Assembly: GCF_030295995.1 (NCBI RefSeq)
Contig: NZ_AP027365.1
Location: 2,636,066-2,700,065, forward strand
Length of the DNA stretch: 64,000 nucleotides
Origin: Thalassotalea hakodatensis
Lineage (GTDB): Bacteria; Pseudomonadota; Gammaproteobacteria; Enterobacterales; Alteromonadaceae
Reading direction: 5' to 3'
Below, one piece after another: positions 1 through 9,557 of the stretch; positions within the stretch are counted from its first letter, which is position 1, and each line of letters starts with the position of its first letter. The translations under genes were made by a program, and so were the position numbers. The notes below the pieces were generated by a model. That model made no database searches. It was not told where the DNA came from and saw only the letters and a list, made by a program, of their open reading frames with translations.

Positions 1-282
1 GGTGATTTATCGCTAAGTGTTGAACAAACTACATCAACAGCTCAATTAAAGTTACTCACAACATTTTTGAGCCACTTGCTCAATAAATTAACAAAAACCC
101 AAGCGGTTCTATTGTATCAATACATTGAAAGTGACTTTACTGAACATAGGAAACTAGCCAAAATAACAAACACCTCACGACAAAACATCAGTAACAGATT
201 AGCGAATATTGGCGGGCACCTTGTCAGAGATTACATGCAGTTTATTCATCGAGAGGTTTTACAATACAAGGAATTTACATAA
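1..282 (+). CDS. SatD-family-like protein, C-terminal part (5' end outside window)
   Basis: The reading frame is open from base 1 to the stop at 280-282, so this is the 3' end of a gene that starts upstream; a TTG at 67 is only an internal possibility. The visible 93 residues include a helix-turn-helix-like stretch (HRKLAKITNTSRQNISNRL), as in the C-terminus of SatD-family proteins. The next gene is a DUF3307 membrane protein, and SatD and DUF3307 genes are commonly paired. The two genes overlap by one base (TAATG), which implies translational coupling. Molecular function is not established; the name is inferred from the tail and the neighbour. Confidence 0.55.
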   Translation, partial: GDLSLSVEQTTSTAQLKLLTTFLSHLLNKLTKTQAVLLYQYIESDFTEHRKLAKITNTSRQNISNRLANIGGHLVRDYMQFIHREVLQYKEFT

Positions 283-1037
283 TGGAAATATTGCTTTTAT
301 TACTTACGGCACACTTCATTGGTGATTTTTATTTACAACCCACACACTGGATTTCTTGTCGTAATCAGCACCATTATGCCTCTAACGGGCTTAAAAAGCA
401 TTGCTTAGTACATACGCTATTAAACACGCTTGCTCTTTTCATCCTTAACATAGCGTTCATGCCAGCGATTATAGCCATCATCGTCATTACGCTTTCTCAT
501 GCTATCGTTGATCTGTGGAAGTCATACCGACCAAATACACTCGGGTATTTCTTACTTGATCAAGGTATTCACCTCGCCATTATTGGTTTAATTTCAGCTT
601 ATTTAAATGAGATAACTTTATTACAGTTGCTACAATTTGCGACAGAGCAATTAACCGCAGCCAATATTATTATTGTTATGGCCTATTTAGTAGCATGTAA
701 ACCCGCTTCCATCATTATTTCTTTAGCGCTAAAAAGACATACGGAAACATTATTAGAAACCAATAAAAATGCTCAGAGTAATAACACAGGACTTATTTCA
801 GCTGGTGCTTGGATAGGTTATCTTGAACGCTGTTTGGCGATTTCATTTATGTTTACCGGGCAATTTATTGGTATTGGCTTTTTAGTGGCTACGAAAACCA
901 TATTTCGCTTTGGCGACCTCACGAAAAACCATGATATGAAGCTCACAGAATATATGTTATTGGGTACGTTATTAAGTTATGCCATTGCATTTTTAATTGG
1001 TTGGAATGCCATCGAAGTATATCAATGGCTAAATTAA
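282..1037 (+). CDS. DUF3307 domain-containing membrane protein
   Basis: This 251-residue protein is almost entirely hydrophobic, with about six or seven membrane segments. It carries the DUF3307 N-terminal signature: HFIGDFYLQP at residues 11-20, a Trp soon after, and a KKHCLVHTLL motif near residue 40. A second H-x3-D pair (LSHAIVDLWK) follows at about residues 86-95. These conserved His and Asp residues within membrane helices suggest a metal- or proton-handling site, but the family has no assigned function. The start codon overlaps the stop of the upstream SatD-like gene. It ends with a 4-base convergent overlap with the next gene. Confidence 0.8.
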   Translation: MEILLLLLTAHFIGDFYLQPTHWISCRNQHHYASNGLKKHCLVHTLLNTLALFILNIAFMPAIIAIIVITLSHAIVDLWKSYRPNTLGYFLLDQGIHLAIIGLISAYLNEITLLQLLQFATEQLTAANIIIVMAYLVACKPASIIISLALKRHTETLLETNKNAQSNNTGLISAGAWIGYLERCLAISFMFTGQFIGIGFLVATKTIFRFGDLTKNHDMKLTEYMLLGTLLSYAIAFLIGWNAIEVYQWLN

Positions 1038-1342
1038 GGTGTTGACTGTTGCTTGTTAGCAGAAAAAAGAAAGCGGTATAATAAGTAAACGGGTAATAAC
1101 ATCATTAGCTCACCTAGCAATATTCCTATCGTCACTTGTGCATTCATGGCGCCAGACTGAATGGTTGACCATACCAATTTATACAAGGCCCAGTCGCTAT
1201 AAAGTGTAGGGTTAAATTGATACACTTCTCGATAAATAGTCATCAATGTCATAGGCTTTATTAATTGCAATGCGACAAATGTTGCTATGCATAGAAACGC
1301 ATTCGCCCATTGATGCTTTTTTTGCATTGTACTTACCATCAC
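1034..1342 (-). CDS. Hypothetical small membrane protein
   Basis: This is a 102-residue protein with two clear hydrophobic segments (about residues 14-35 and 71-92) separated by a polar loop. I do not recognise a family. The start could be the ATG at 1342 or the ATG five codons later (MQKKHQWAN); neither has a convincing ribosome-binding site. It converges with the DUF3307 gene and overlaps it by four bases. The even coding frame and lack of a competing reading frame make it a likely real gene, but function is unknown. Confidence 0.5.
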   Translation of the reverse strand: MMVSTMQKKHQWANAFLCIATFVALQLIKPMTLMTIYREVYQFNPTLYSDWALYKLVWSTIQSGAMNAQVTIGILLGELMMLLPVYLLYRFLFSANKQQSTP

Positions 1343-1468
1343 ACGACCAAACCTTTATTACGAAAGACTATTATGCCCATTGACCGATTTATTCAAAACG
1401 ATAAATGTTATCAATTAATAGGATTGTAAATGACCATGTTCAAAATACAACCCTACTAACCATTTGTA

Positions 1469-2641
1469 TTAAAGTTCTTTTTTACTACCATCAGCTAATA
1501 AACGATAAAATAAACTATCTTTGATTAACAGACCTTCTGAACTTCTAGATGGAAAGTGTGATTCATAATCGCTTGGATGCCTTACATCAATTGCCACAAC
1601 TTTACCTTGATATAGTTTTTGAACTTGCCATTGAATCGTGTGGCCAACGATCACCGCTGTTGCTGAAAACTTATCTAACCCTTGCTGCACCTCTTGCTGC
1701 GTTAAATCATCTTTAAAATACCCTCGATACCAAGAAGGTCCCGTTTTATTAGACACTAAAAAGTCATCATCGTCTGCATTTAAACGCGTAAGAAAAGGTT
1801 TTCGATAATGTGATCTGACTATTTGATTTATCTGGTCTAAATCATAATCAAATTCACTCAACTTAGGATGTATGCCACCATGAACAAACAAATAACCATT
1901 AATTTTTTCTATGCTATTTTTACTAGCAAGCCATTTACCAATAAACGAACTTTCATCATAAAGCTCTGCCTGTGTTTTGCCTAACATTGCAGCAATATAA
2001 AGATATTTTTGTGATGCGCTATAGAAGTTAGCCTGTAAATTTTTTATTTCATGATTACCTAGAATATAATGTACATGCCCACCCTGCTTTTTCGCTTCTT
2101 GCTCTAATTTATAAATTAGCCACAAAACTTGTGTTACCGAGTTTCCGCGATCAACGAAATCACCTACCAACACTAAATGCCCTTGGCCAAATGACCATAT
2201 TAAAGAGCTATCAATAACACCGTGAATAATCAAAAAATCACGAAACGCCTTATAACCCCCTTCTATATCTGAAATTGCTAACATTGGTTTGTTATCTTGA
2301 TAGGTAGTTGGTGGTACTTCAATACGAGAGTTTATCGTAATTGGAATTTCCTGCTGTTCTAAAGGGAAATATGCCATTGCTTTAATATCCTCATTGACAG
2401 AATATTGTTGGCTATCACGATAAAAACCGCCAGATTCTTTGCTTCCTCTAACATAATTTACCGTCAGAGTTTGCTCATCAATAAAAATATGAGGCCCTTC
2501 CTTATCCAGCGTATAAGCCAGACGATTTTCGTTAAAATGTGCTTCAGCTCCGTGATATATACCAATCGCTACAACCAGTGAAAACACAAGAATGAAGGTG
2601 ATAAAAAAATGTTTAAGATTCGTTTTTAGTACATTGAACAT
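1469..2641 (-). CDS. Calcineurin-like metallophosphoesterase, membrane-anchored or secreted
   Basis: The protein (390 aa) has an N-terminal hydrophobic segment at residues 10-28 that acts as signal peptide or anchor, placing the enzyme on the outer side of the inner membrane. The metallophosphoesterase motifs occur in order: SDIEG (Asp125), GDFVDRG (160-166), GNHE (195-198), VHGG near 255 and GHT near 340, with all metal ligands present. The pattern is that of Ser/Thr-phosphatase or Shewanella-type protein phosphatases. Residues 30-115 form a non-catalytic N-terminal region. Substrate cannot be read from sequence. It appears to be a single-gene unit. Confidence 0.82.
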   Translation of the reverse strand: MFNVLKTNLKHFFITFILVFSLVVAIGIYHGAEAHFNENRLAYTLDKEGPHIFIDEQTLTVNYVRGSKESGGFYRDSQQYSVNEDIKAMAYFPLEQQEIPITINSRIEVPPTTYQDNKPMLAISDIEGGYKAFRDFLIIHGVIDSSLIWSFGQGHLVLVGDFVDRGNSVTQVLWLIYKLEQEAKKQGGHVHYILGNHEIKNLQANFYSASQKYLYIAAMLGKTQAELYDESSFIGKWLASKNSIEKINGYLFVHGGIHPKLSEFDYDLDQINQIVRSHYRKPFLTRLNADDDDFLVSNKTGPSWYRGYFKDDLTQQEVQQGLDKFSATAVIVGHTIQWQVQKLYQGKVVAIDVRHPSDYESHFPSRSSEGLLIKDSLFYRLLADGSKKEL

Positions 2642-2708
2642 ATAAACTCCTTTGTTCGAAGATTATTTTTAATCCCCAAATTGTAAATTTCAGACGCGAC
2701 TTACCCGC

Positions 2709-2732
2709 ATCACAGAGTCATTACTCTGTGAT
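2709..2732. terminator. Perfect 10-bp hairpin between metallophosphoesterase and HAAS genes
   Basis: Arms ATCACAGAGT and ACTCTGTGAT flank a 4-base CATT loop. It lies just after the HAAS gene and upstream of the metallophosphoesterase start, both on the minus strand. No U-tract follows on the minus strand, so it could be a Rho-assisted or weak terminator of the PadR-HAAS unit, or an operator for the downstream gene. Confidence 0.4.
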
Positions 2733-2768
2733 CAATAGACCCGTAAATATTTTTCTTAAGAGCAGTAG

Positions 2769-3326
2769 TTAGGTGATTATTCGTTTTAACGCTGCTAAAA
2801 TTTTCGTGGTTAAACCCGCGATAAAACCACCAGATAATAACGCGATGGGAATAAGCCAATAACCAAACACCTCTTGCGACTGCGGAAAGTTATGCTCTGA
2901 AATAGTAATCGTAATACTATTACCTTGTGAAGCTGACCAAACGCCAACCGCTTCAGGCATCACTAATTTGCACAAGCCAACAACGATTAAAAATAATGAA
3001 ATACCATAGCCAACAAAGGCCATTGTATAAAATAAGCTTTTTGTCACACCCCGCTTTACTTTTTGTATCGCGTTAAAACCTTCTGGTGGTGGTGCCCCAT
3101 TTACTACGTGTTCAACATATTGCTGAGCTAAAAGCCTGGGTTCACCAAAACCGTCAAGGATCACTTGTGCATTTGAAGGCTTACCTTGTTGCTGTTGTAA
3201 TTCAAGTGCATCATAAAGGTGGCTTTCAATTTCGCGGATCACATCGTTTGCGTCACTTTTATCTAACCGCGATAAATAAATAGATAACGACTTTAAATAT
3301 TGGTTGATCAATTCTCGTTCAGACAT
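2769..3326 (-). CDS. HAAS-domain (DUF1700-like) membrane protein, PadR partner
   Basis: The protein has 185 residues. Residues 1-75 form a helical HAAS-type domain (YLKSLSIYLSRL, then REIESHLYDAL, then FGEPRLLAQQYVE), and the C-terminal half has two membrane segments at about 97-122 and 155-178. Proteins of this type are regularly encoded directly downstream of PadR repressors. Here the start follows the PadR stop by one base, so the two are co-transcribed and probably coupled. It may sense envelope state or cooperate with the regulator; the biochemical role is unknown. Confidence 0.75.
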   Translation of the reverse strand: MSERELINQYLKSLSIYLSRLDKSDANDVIREIESHLYDALELQQQQGKPSNAQVILDGFGEPRLLAQQYVEHVVNGAPPPEGFNAIQKVKRGVTKSLFYTMAFVGYGISLFLIVVGLCKLVMPEAVGVWSASQGNSITITISEHNFPQSQEVFGYWLIPIALLSGGFIAGLTTKILAALKRIIT

Positions 3327-3327
3327 A

Positions 3328-3705
3328 TTATTTTCCTTGCGCTTTATTTACAAAAGTAGGTTGTGCAATTAATGACTCAATATCTTGTACTGACTGACGC
3401 CATCGACTGGCTAAAGCAGTTAGCTTTTCTTCGCCTTGAGTCGTTAAGTGATAATATTTTCTCGGGCGCGTATCTCCCTCTTGATGCCATGTAGCTTGTA
3501 TTACACCATCGCGTTTTAAACGATCGAGTAATGGATAAAGCGTCCCTTCTGTTATTTGCATCGTTTCATAGCCATGCAATAGTTTAAGTAGCTCTAACCC
3601 ATACAATTCTCGCGCCTTAAGTGCCGCAAGTATCACTAGCTCGAGCGTACCTTTGCGTAGCTGCACATCCCACTTTTCATTCTTTTGTTCTACTATATCT
3701 TTCAC
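3328..3705 (-). CDS. PadR family transcriptional regulator
   Basis: This is a 125-residue winged-helix protein with the PadR signature: RKGTLELVILAAL near residue 17, YGLELLKLL, TEGTLYPLLDRLKRDG (53-68) and RKYYHLTTQGEEKL. It starts with GTG, preceded by AGGAA at suitable spacing. It heads a two-gene unit with the HAAS membrane protein. PadR repressors normally bind their own promoter, and three palindromic elements stand immediately upstream (3732-3810), consistent with autoregulation. The effector is unknown. Confidence 0.85.
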   Translation of the reverse strand: MKDIVEQKNEKWDVQLRKGTLELVILAALKARELYGLELLKLLHGYETMQITEGTLYPLLDRLKRDGVIQATWHQEGDTRPRKYYHLTTQGEEKLTALASRWRQSVQDIESLIAQPTFVNKAQGK

Positions 3706-3731
3706 TGTTAATATTCCTATTCACACGCCGA

Positions 3732-3810
3732 GTACAAGGTGTCATGCACAGCACGACACCTTGCACTACATAGTACAGAACTATAACACACTTACCTTGT
3801 AGTACAAGGT
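3732..3810. promoter_or_regulatory. Palindrome cluster upstream of padR-like gene (candidate operators)
   Basis: Three inverted repeats are visible. At 3794-3810 ACCTTGTA and TACAAGGT flank a single G. At 3735-3763 CAAGGTGTC and GACACCTTG are 11 bases apart, extendable to 12-bp arms with one mismatch. A smaller ACTACATAGTA element lies at 3765-3775. The first two share the half-site ACAAGGT. Their position before the PadR gene makes them likely operators; binding itself is inferred. Confidence 0.55.
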
Positions 3811-3964
3811 AGTATTTTAAAATTTTCCATCCGTGCAAAATACAATAACAATAGTGATAAACAGCAGGGGTCAAAGGAGTTAAAAACTAATTTACCTGCT
3901 AAGTAGCAGATTTTAAAAAGTTTATTATACTAATATTTACCAGGGACCGATTGAGATACGAAAC

Positions 3965-5722
3965 GTGTTAAGTTTTTTAAAAAACCAAAATGATGATGTT
4001 GTTACCGCCATAAACAAATGCCAAGCAGTCATTGAATTTGATTTACAAGGAAAGATTAAAAACGCAAATAATAACTTTCTCACACTAATGGGCTATCAAA
4101 AACAAGAAGTAATTAATAAACACCATTCAATGTTTATTGATCAAGAAACCGCGCAGAGTAGTGAGTATCAACAGTTTTGGCAACAACTGCGACAAGGAAA
4201 ATCGCAAACAGATCAATTCAAACGTATTACTAAATCTAAAAAAGAAGTATGGATCCAAGCATCTTACACACCAATCGTCCATCAAAATAAAGTACAACGT
4301 ATCATTAAATTTGCTTCAGATATTACCGAGCAAGTCATGAGGAATGCGAGTAACCAGTCACAAATTAATGCAATCCATAAAGCCCAAGCCGTCATTGAAT
4401 TTACGTTAACCGGCGAAATTGTTGATGCCAATGAAAACTTCTTATCATTAATGGGATACCAGTTATCCGAAATCAAAGGTAAGCATCACCGTATTTTTGT
4501 TGATCCGAATGAAGCAAATTCATCAAGTTACACCCAATTTTGGGACTCATTACGTAATGGCAATATACAAACGGCAGAATACCAACGGTTTACCAAACAT
4601 AATGACCCCGTATGGATCCATGCAACCTATAATCCAATATTAGATCCTTCTGGCAATGTGATTAAAATAGTAAAATTTGCTAGTGATATTTCAGCACAAG
4701 TGGAACAACGAAAAGAATTCTCAATGTTGTCTGTTGTCGCGAATCAAACCAGTAACGCTGTACTTATTACGGATAAAGACAGACGAATAAAATATGCAAA
4801 TGAAGGCTTTACACAAATGTTAGGCTATTCAGAAAAAGAAGCACTGGGTCATACGGTTAGAGAATTAATTACAGGCTACTATACTGACGAATCAACATTG
4901 GCCAGAATAACAGCAGAACTCGAGGCACCTAATGCCTTTTATGATGAAATTCAGGTACATGACAAATACGACAATCCTAGTTGGGTTTCGGTAACCAGCA
5001 ACCCTATTTTAGACGAAAATAATACTCATACCGGTTTTATGGCCATTTTAGCCAACATTGATAAAGTAAAAACAACCGCATTAGAGTTTGAAACACGGTT
5101 CAATGTTATTTGTCAGTCACTTCTCTTTGTTGAGTGGGATGCAAGCAAAAGCCTGCTCAGTAGCAATCATCTACTACAAAAATTTGCCAACATCAGTAAA
5201 GAAAACGAGCGAGCAAGCCTAGCCAATTTAGATACCTTAATCAACCTTGATGAATTAACAAAGCTTGCTGATGACAACACAATAATTAAAGAATTTGATT
5301 TAGCGATATCAGGCAGTAACCAAATGATAGGCCTAGCCGCCACTTTTGCCGTTATTAAAGACGTACACGGCGATATTCGAAAATATGTGATGTTTGCAAA
5401 CGATGTGAGCAATAGACGGCAAGTTGTCAATAAAAGTGAAGATGTCACAAATGGTTTGATTAGTTCAGGCAATAGCATTTCAAAAATGGTAGAGACTATT
5501 AACGCCATTGCTGAACAAACGAACCTACTTGCGTTAAATGCTGCAATTGAAGCGGCTCGAGCTGGCGATGCTGGCCGAGGGTTTTCAGTTGTTGCAGATG
5601 AAGTAAGAAACTTAGCACAAAAAGCCAGCACCAGTGCAGATGAAATAAACCAAGTGGTCGCTAAGAATCAACAACTCGTTAACGAGTTGTCTGACGAAAT
5701 TTCTAAATTGAAAAAAAATTAA
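3965..5722 (+). CDS. Cytoplasmic methyl-accepting chemotaxis protein with multiple PAS domains
   Basis: The 585-residue protein has no membrane segment or HAMP domain. It contains two closely similar PAS-PAC units (about 18-125 and 140-250), a third PAS (about 255-365), a weaker PAS-like region (about 370-480, ending in a PAC-like [17 protein letters not shown]), and a C-terminal MCP signalling hairpin with the invariant tip [18 protein letters not shown] (about 513-530). The signalling domain is very short, about 40 residues per arm. It should signal to CheA/CheW from the cytoplasm in response to a PAS-bound cofactor or ligand, as in BdlA/Aer-like receptors. It starts with GTG at 3965. No chemotaxis genes lie nearby. 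Confidence 0.88.
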   Translation: MLSFLKNQNDDVVTAINKCQAVIEFDLQGKIKNANNNFLTLMGYQKQEVINKHHSMFIDQETAQSSEYQQFWQQLRQGKSQTDQFKRITKSKKEVWIQASYTPIVHQNKVQRIIKFASDITEQVMRNASNQSQINAIHKAQAVIEFTLTGEIVDANENFLSLMGYQLSEIKGKHHRIFVDPNEANSSSYTQFWDSLRNGNIQTAEYQRFTKHNDPVWIHATYNPILDPSGNVIKIVKFASDISAQVEQRKEFSMLSVVANQTSNAVLITDKDRRIKYANEGFTQMLGYSEKEALGHTVRELITGYYTDESTLARITAELEAPNAFYDEIQVHDKYDNPSWVSVTSNPILDENNTHTGFMAILANIDKVKTTALEFETRFNVICQSLLFVEWDASKSLLSSNHLLQKFANISKENERASLANLDTLINLDELTKLADDNTIIKEFDLAISGSNQMIGLAATFAVIKDVHGDIRKYVMFANDVSNRRQVVNKSEDVTNGLISSGNSISKMVETINAIAEQTNLLALNAAIEAARAGDAGRGFSVVADEVRNLAQKASTSADEINQVVAKNQQLVNELSDEISKLKKN

Positions 5723-5847
5723 CATCATCAATACCTCAATCATATTACCGCAGCCAAGATAGCAATTACGTTACATATAGCCTTGTAACGTAATTGTTTT
5801 GGGTTACACACAAGCGACGAAATGCGTTAACATAGCCTGCTGATAAT

Positions 5848-6768
5848 ATGCTCTACTCAAAAGCCTCATACATGAATAGCAACCACGGTAAACAAAGAAG
5901 ACATAAACACTCATCGCAAAAATCTCTGTTATCGTTAGTATCATTAACATTATTAACCTTAATAGCTTTTGCTGGAAACTCAGTGTTATGCCGACTCGCA
6001 GTAAAAGAAGGCTATATTGACCCAGCAAGCTACACCAATATTAGACTTGTTGCTGGCGTATTCGCCCTGTGGTTAATTTTTCTTTTCACCCATAAACCAG
6101 CAAAATTAACAGTAAATAAAAACAATTGGTTAGGTGGCATCAGTTTATATTTATACGCAATCACCCTTTCTTACGGTTACTTAACGGTAGAAACAGGCAT
6201 TGGTGCTGTTGTACTTTTTGGCGCTGTTCAAGTGACTTTAGTGTTATTTTCTTTTATTAAAGGACATAAAATTAGTTTATTAGAATGGTTAGGGTTGTTA
6301 ATTGCCTTCATTGGCTTTGTTTATTTAATGGCAGACGAATTAGGACAACCGTCATTAATCGGATTAATATTGATGACAATTTCAGGGATAACTTGGGGAG
6401 TATATACGCAATCTGGCTTAGGTGGTCTAGCACCTATTCAAAATACAACAGCAAACTTTACTTGTACTATTCCACTTATTTTGGTTTCTATGTTCCTGAT
6501 CACCACCGAAGTTTCATTCAGTTTTCAAGGTATTATTTTAGCCATTATTTCGGGGGCTGTTACCTCAGCAATAGGTTATGCACTTTGGTATAACATATTA
6601 CCTTCCTTTACTTCTATTCAAGCGGGTGTGGTACAACTGCTTGTGCCTATTGTTGCAGCTATCGGTGGCGTTATTTTTGTTAATGACGCTATTACGATAA
6701 AACTGTTTATCGCCTCACTATTAGTATTGGGCGGTGCAGCGCTAGTCACGTATGGAAAACGCGCTTAA
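5848..6768 (+). CDS. EamA/DMT family transporter
   Basis: This 306-residue integral membrane protein has about ten hydrophobic helices arranged as two EamA repeats (about 30-155 and 165-300). Typical features are FAGNSVLCRLAV at the start of the first repeat and GAVTSAIGYALWYNILP followed by QLLVPIVAAIGGVIF in the second. Members of the drug/metabolite superfamily export amino acids, metabolites or drugs; the substrate is not predictable. A second ATG nine codons in (5872) is an equally possible start, because neither has a strong ribosome-binding site. Confidence 0.85.
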   Translation: MLYSKASYMNSNHGKQRRHKHSSQKSLLSLVSLTLLTLIAFAGNSVLCRLAVKEGYIDPASYTNIRLVAGVFALWLIFLFTHKPAKLTVNKNNWLGGISLYLYAITLSYGYLTVETGIGAVVLFGAVQVTLVLFSFIKGHKISLLEWLGLLIAFIGFVYLMADELGQPSLIGLILMTISGITWGVYTQSGLGGLAPIQNTTANFTCTIPLILVSMFLITTEVSFSFQGIILAIISGAVTSAIGYALWYNILPSFTSIQAGVVQLLVPIVAAIGGVIFVNDAITIKLFIASLLVLGGAALVTYGKRA

Positions 6769-6791
6769 CGCTAACTAAAAGGTAAAAATTA

Positions 6792-7199
6792 CTATTGACC
6801 CAATAACGGAAGGTGCTTTATCTGCTGATAAGTTAAAGCTAATGTAAGACAATGAGAAATAACGTTTTTAGGTAAATGTGATGAACGACTTAGAACAATC
6901 GCCCGGTTACCTTGAAACTCAAGCTCATCAGGATATAGCTCACGAAAAGTTGCAACTAATGTAGTATTGCAATTAAAAAAAAGGAAATAATTTTCTGGTA
7001 TTTTTTCTTTCCAATCCATTCGAATTGGGCTACCTGACTTCACTGAATAACTAGGCTCTCCCCATTTAAGTGACTCGGTCACTTCCTCTAAATCTAACGT
7101 TGATGCCAATTGTAAAATCATTGTGCGAACTTCAATAAGTAATGTATAAATATCGTCAGGGTACCAATCAAATTTATCTTTTACCTTTTGTTCCATCAT
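6792..7199 (-). CDS. DUF1801 domain-containing protein
   Basis: This 135-residue soluble protein matches the DUF1801 pattern: LKWGEPSYSVKSGSPIRMDWK in the middle, then FFNCNTTLVATFRELYPDELEFQGNRAI. The fold is related to YdhG/frataxin-like proteins; no reaction is assigned. AGGAAGG lies only three bases before the first ATG but six before the second, so translation may start at 7196. It is followed upstream by another small gene in the same direction (7233-7580), with which it may form a unit. Confidence 0.78.
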   Translation of the reverse strand: MMEQKVKDKFDWYPDDIYTLLIEVRTMILQLASTLDLEEVTESLKWGEPSYSVKSGSPIRMDWKEKIPENYFLFFNCNTTLVATFRELYPDELEFQGNRAIVLSRSSHLPKNVISHCLTLALTYQQIKHLPLLGQ

Positions 7200-7232
7200 T
7201 AGCCTTCCTTCATTATCAATTCACCTAACTTG

Positions 7233-7580
7233 TTATTGTTTTGCTAACCTAATCGCCCAATTGCCGCCATGTTGAGCTTCACACGATTGTTCTGTATCGA
7301 ATGATATATGTTTAGTGATGTTTTTTACCTTAATACCAAGATTAATAAGCTCAATCTCAATACACGATTCTAGTGACTTACTTTGCGCTGAACCTTGATA
7401 ACTCTGCAAGTTATCATTGGTATCAAACACACAAACAATCTGTAAGCTGTGTGGAAAATTAGCATAGTTCACGGTATGCGTTAACCACATAAAACCATGA
7501 ATATCTTTTAACGCTTTATTACAAACATCGGTTAAACCGATACGAAGTTGGTTTTCAATTTTTTTATCTGTTTTACGCAT
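7233..7580 (-). CDS. Conserved hypothetical protein (often labelled Fis-like)
   Basis: The 115-residue protein begins MRKTDKKIENQLRIGLTDVC and contains GFMWLTHTVNYANFPHSLQIVCVFDTN, a pattern I associate with small uncharacterised gammaproteobacterial proteins sometimes annotated as Fis-family regulators. I see no convincing Fis-type helix-turn-helix, so the regulator label is doubtful. It is soluble, and ends NWAIRLAKQ. It lies 33 bases upstream of the DUF1801 gene on the same strand. Confidence 0.6.
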   Translation of the reverse strand: MRKTDKKIENQLRIGLTDVCNKALKDIHGFMWLTHTVNYANFPHSLQIVCVFDTNDNLQSYQGSAQSKSLESCIEIELINLGIKVKNITKHISFDTEQSCEAQHGGNWAIRLAKQ

Positions 7581-7789
7581 AGGGCAATTGTACCAGTGAT
7601 GTTCCTACTAGATTACCATCTTACCTTTGATAAGCTAAAGCCTTACTTAACGAATAAATGATCAATACATACAATAGCATATGGCCATTCTGTTATTCGC
7701 CTCAATTACTGCGCAATTTGACTAATTAATATAGTTAAAAATGAGTGATTGTGTATGCTGATATCATATCAAAACAATAAGGACACATT

Positions 7790-9316
7790 GTGAACGTTCG
7801 TTTATTAACTGCTTTATCGTTGATACTATTTTTAGTACAACCTGTACAAGCACAAAACACCTCAAAAAATCAACTTGAGGCTGACAACGTAGTTGTCACC
7901 AAGCACAGCACAAAGATTAACGGTAAGAAAGTCGCTTATACTGCAACAACAGGCACTCAGCCTGTGTGGGATAAAGACGGCAATCCAACGGCTAGTCTGT
8001 TTTATACTTACTATCAACGCAGTGATATAAAAGATCAGGCATCACGCCCATTATTAATTTCTTTTAATGGTGGTCCTGGCTCAGCTTCTGTGTGGATGCA
8101 TGTCGCTTATACTGGCCCAAAAGTATTAAATGTTGATAACGAAGGTTATCCGTTGCAGCCTTATGGTGTTAAAACTAACCCTTATTCGGTACTCGATGTT
8201 GCGGATATTGTGTTTGTTAACCCTGTAAATACAGGCTTCTCTCGCGTTTTACCAAACGATGAAGGTAAGTTACCTAGTCGCGACAAACAAAAATCAATAT
8301 TTTTTGGCGTCAATGCAGACATTAAATATTTAGCACAATGGGTTGAAACGTTTGTTAGTCGCAATAATCGTTGGCGCTCACCTAAATATCTCATTGGTGA
8401 AAGTTACGGTACAACCCGAGTTTCAGGTTTAGCGCTTGAATTACAAAATCGCCAATGGATGTATTTAAATGGCGTAATTCTAGTGTCTCCGACTGGCATT
8501 GGTATCAAGCGTGACGGTCCCGTTAAAGCAGCAAATCGATTACCATACTTTGCCGCTGCTGCTTGGTATCACAAAGCATTACCAAATGAGCTACAACAAA
8601 AAGACTTACTTGAACTTTTGCCAGAAGTTGAGCAATTTACCATTAACCATTATATTCCAGCACTCGCCAAAGGTGGCTTTATCGACGCAAATGAGAAACA
8701 AAACATCGCGCAACAAGTTGCCAAATATTCAGGCTTAACGGTAGAAGAAGTGCTTAATAATAATATGGACATCAACCCATCTTATTTCTGGAAAGCATTA
8801 TTACGAGATAAAAAGCAAACGATTGGCCGTTTGGATTCTCGCTATTTAGGCATCGATAAAAAAGCAAGCGGTAGTCGTCCTGATTATAGTGCAGAGCTAA
8901 CGTCGTGGTTGCACAGCTTTACGCCAGCGATAAATTATTATTTGCGAGAAGAGCTAGGCTATAAAACAGATTTAAAATACGCGATGTTTGGCGACGTACA
9001 TCCATGGGATAGAACAAACAACAATTCCGGTGAAAATTTACGTCAAGCTATGGCTCAAAATCCATACTTAAACGTTATGGTGCAATCAGGCTATTATGAT
9101 GGCGCAACAAATTATTTTGACGCAAAGTACACCATGTGGCAGCTAGACCCTAGCGGTCAGATGAAAGATAGACTGTCTTTTAAAGGATATCGCAGTGGTC
9201 ATATGATGTACCTACGTTATGAGGATTTAAAGCAATCAAACCAAGATGTACGAGAATTCATTATCAATAGCATTCCAGCTAAAGATAAAGCCGCTAAGTA
9301 CACTTTAAAACCCTAG
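7790..9316 (+). CDS. Secreted serine carboxypeptidase, peptidase family S10
   Basis: The 508-residue protein has a classical signal peptide (residues 1-21, ending VQAQ). S10 hallmarks are present: NGGPGS at 93-98 (oxyanion hole), GESYG with nucleophile Ser205, a catalytic Asp in the SGYYDGATNY region and a catalytic His in RSGHMMY near the C-terminus. It should remove C-terminal residues from peptides in the periplasm or outside the cell. The start is GTG at 7790 with TAAGGAC nine bases upstream. It is a single gene ending at a strong hairpin terminator. Confidence 0.9.
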   Translation: MNVRLLTALSLILFLVQPVQAQNTSKNQLEADNVVVTKHSTKINGKKVAYTATTGTQPVWDKDGNPTASLFYTYYQRSDIKDQASRPLLISFNGGPGSASVWMHVAYTGPKVLNVDNEGYPLQPYGVKTNPYSVLDVADIVFVNPVNTGFSRVLPNDEGKLPSRDKQKSIFFGVNADIKYLAQWVETFVSRNNRWRSPKYLIGESYGTTRVSGLALELQNRQWMYLNGVILVSPTGIGIKRDGPVKAANRLPYFAAAAWYHKALPNELQQKDLLELLPEVEQFTINHYIPALAKGGFIDANEKQNIAQQVAKYSGLTVEEVLNNNMDINPSYFWKALLRDKKQTIGRLDSRYLGIDKKASGSRPDYSAELTSWLHSFTPAINYYLREELGYKTDLKYAMFGDVHPWDRTNNNSGENLRQAMAQNPYLNVMVQSGYYDGATNYFDAKYTMWQLDPSGQMKDRLSFKGYRSGHMMYLRYEDLKQSNQDVREFIINSIPAKDKAAKYTLKP

Positions 9317-9327
9317 ATATCTCTTTT

Positions 9328-9353
9328 AGGTTAGGGGGCTTCCCCTAACCTTT
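9328..9353 (+). terminator. Intrinsic terminator after the S10 peptidase gene
   Basis: A 10-bp GC-rich stem (AGGTTAGGGG / CCCCTAACCT) closes on a GCTT loop and begins 12 bases after the stop codon. The following T-run is short (TTT), so termination may be partial. Confidence 0.7.
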
Positions 9354-9557
9354 CCCGATTTACTGCCCTCTGGTGATAAGTAAACACATCGTTAACCTTA
9401 AAAAATAAATACTTTCTTTTTAATAATCCAAAAAGAGTATAAAACCGTATTATTCAACAGGTATAAATTATCATTAATCAAACGGCTTACCTTTAACGTT
9501 GTTTGATGATAAAACAACGTTAACGCTTTACTTCTATGCACGTAAATACGAGGCTCT

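Noticed and set aside
5167-5631. Minus-strand open frame of 154 codons inside the chemoreceptor gene
   Set aside because: It is the antisense shadow of the highly conserved MCP signalling domain and has no recognisable product.
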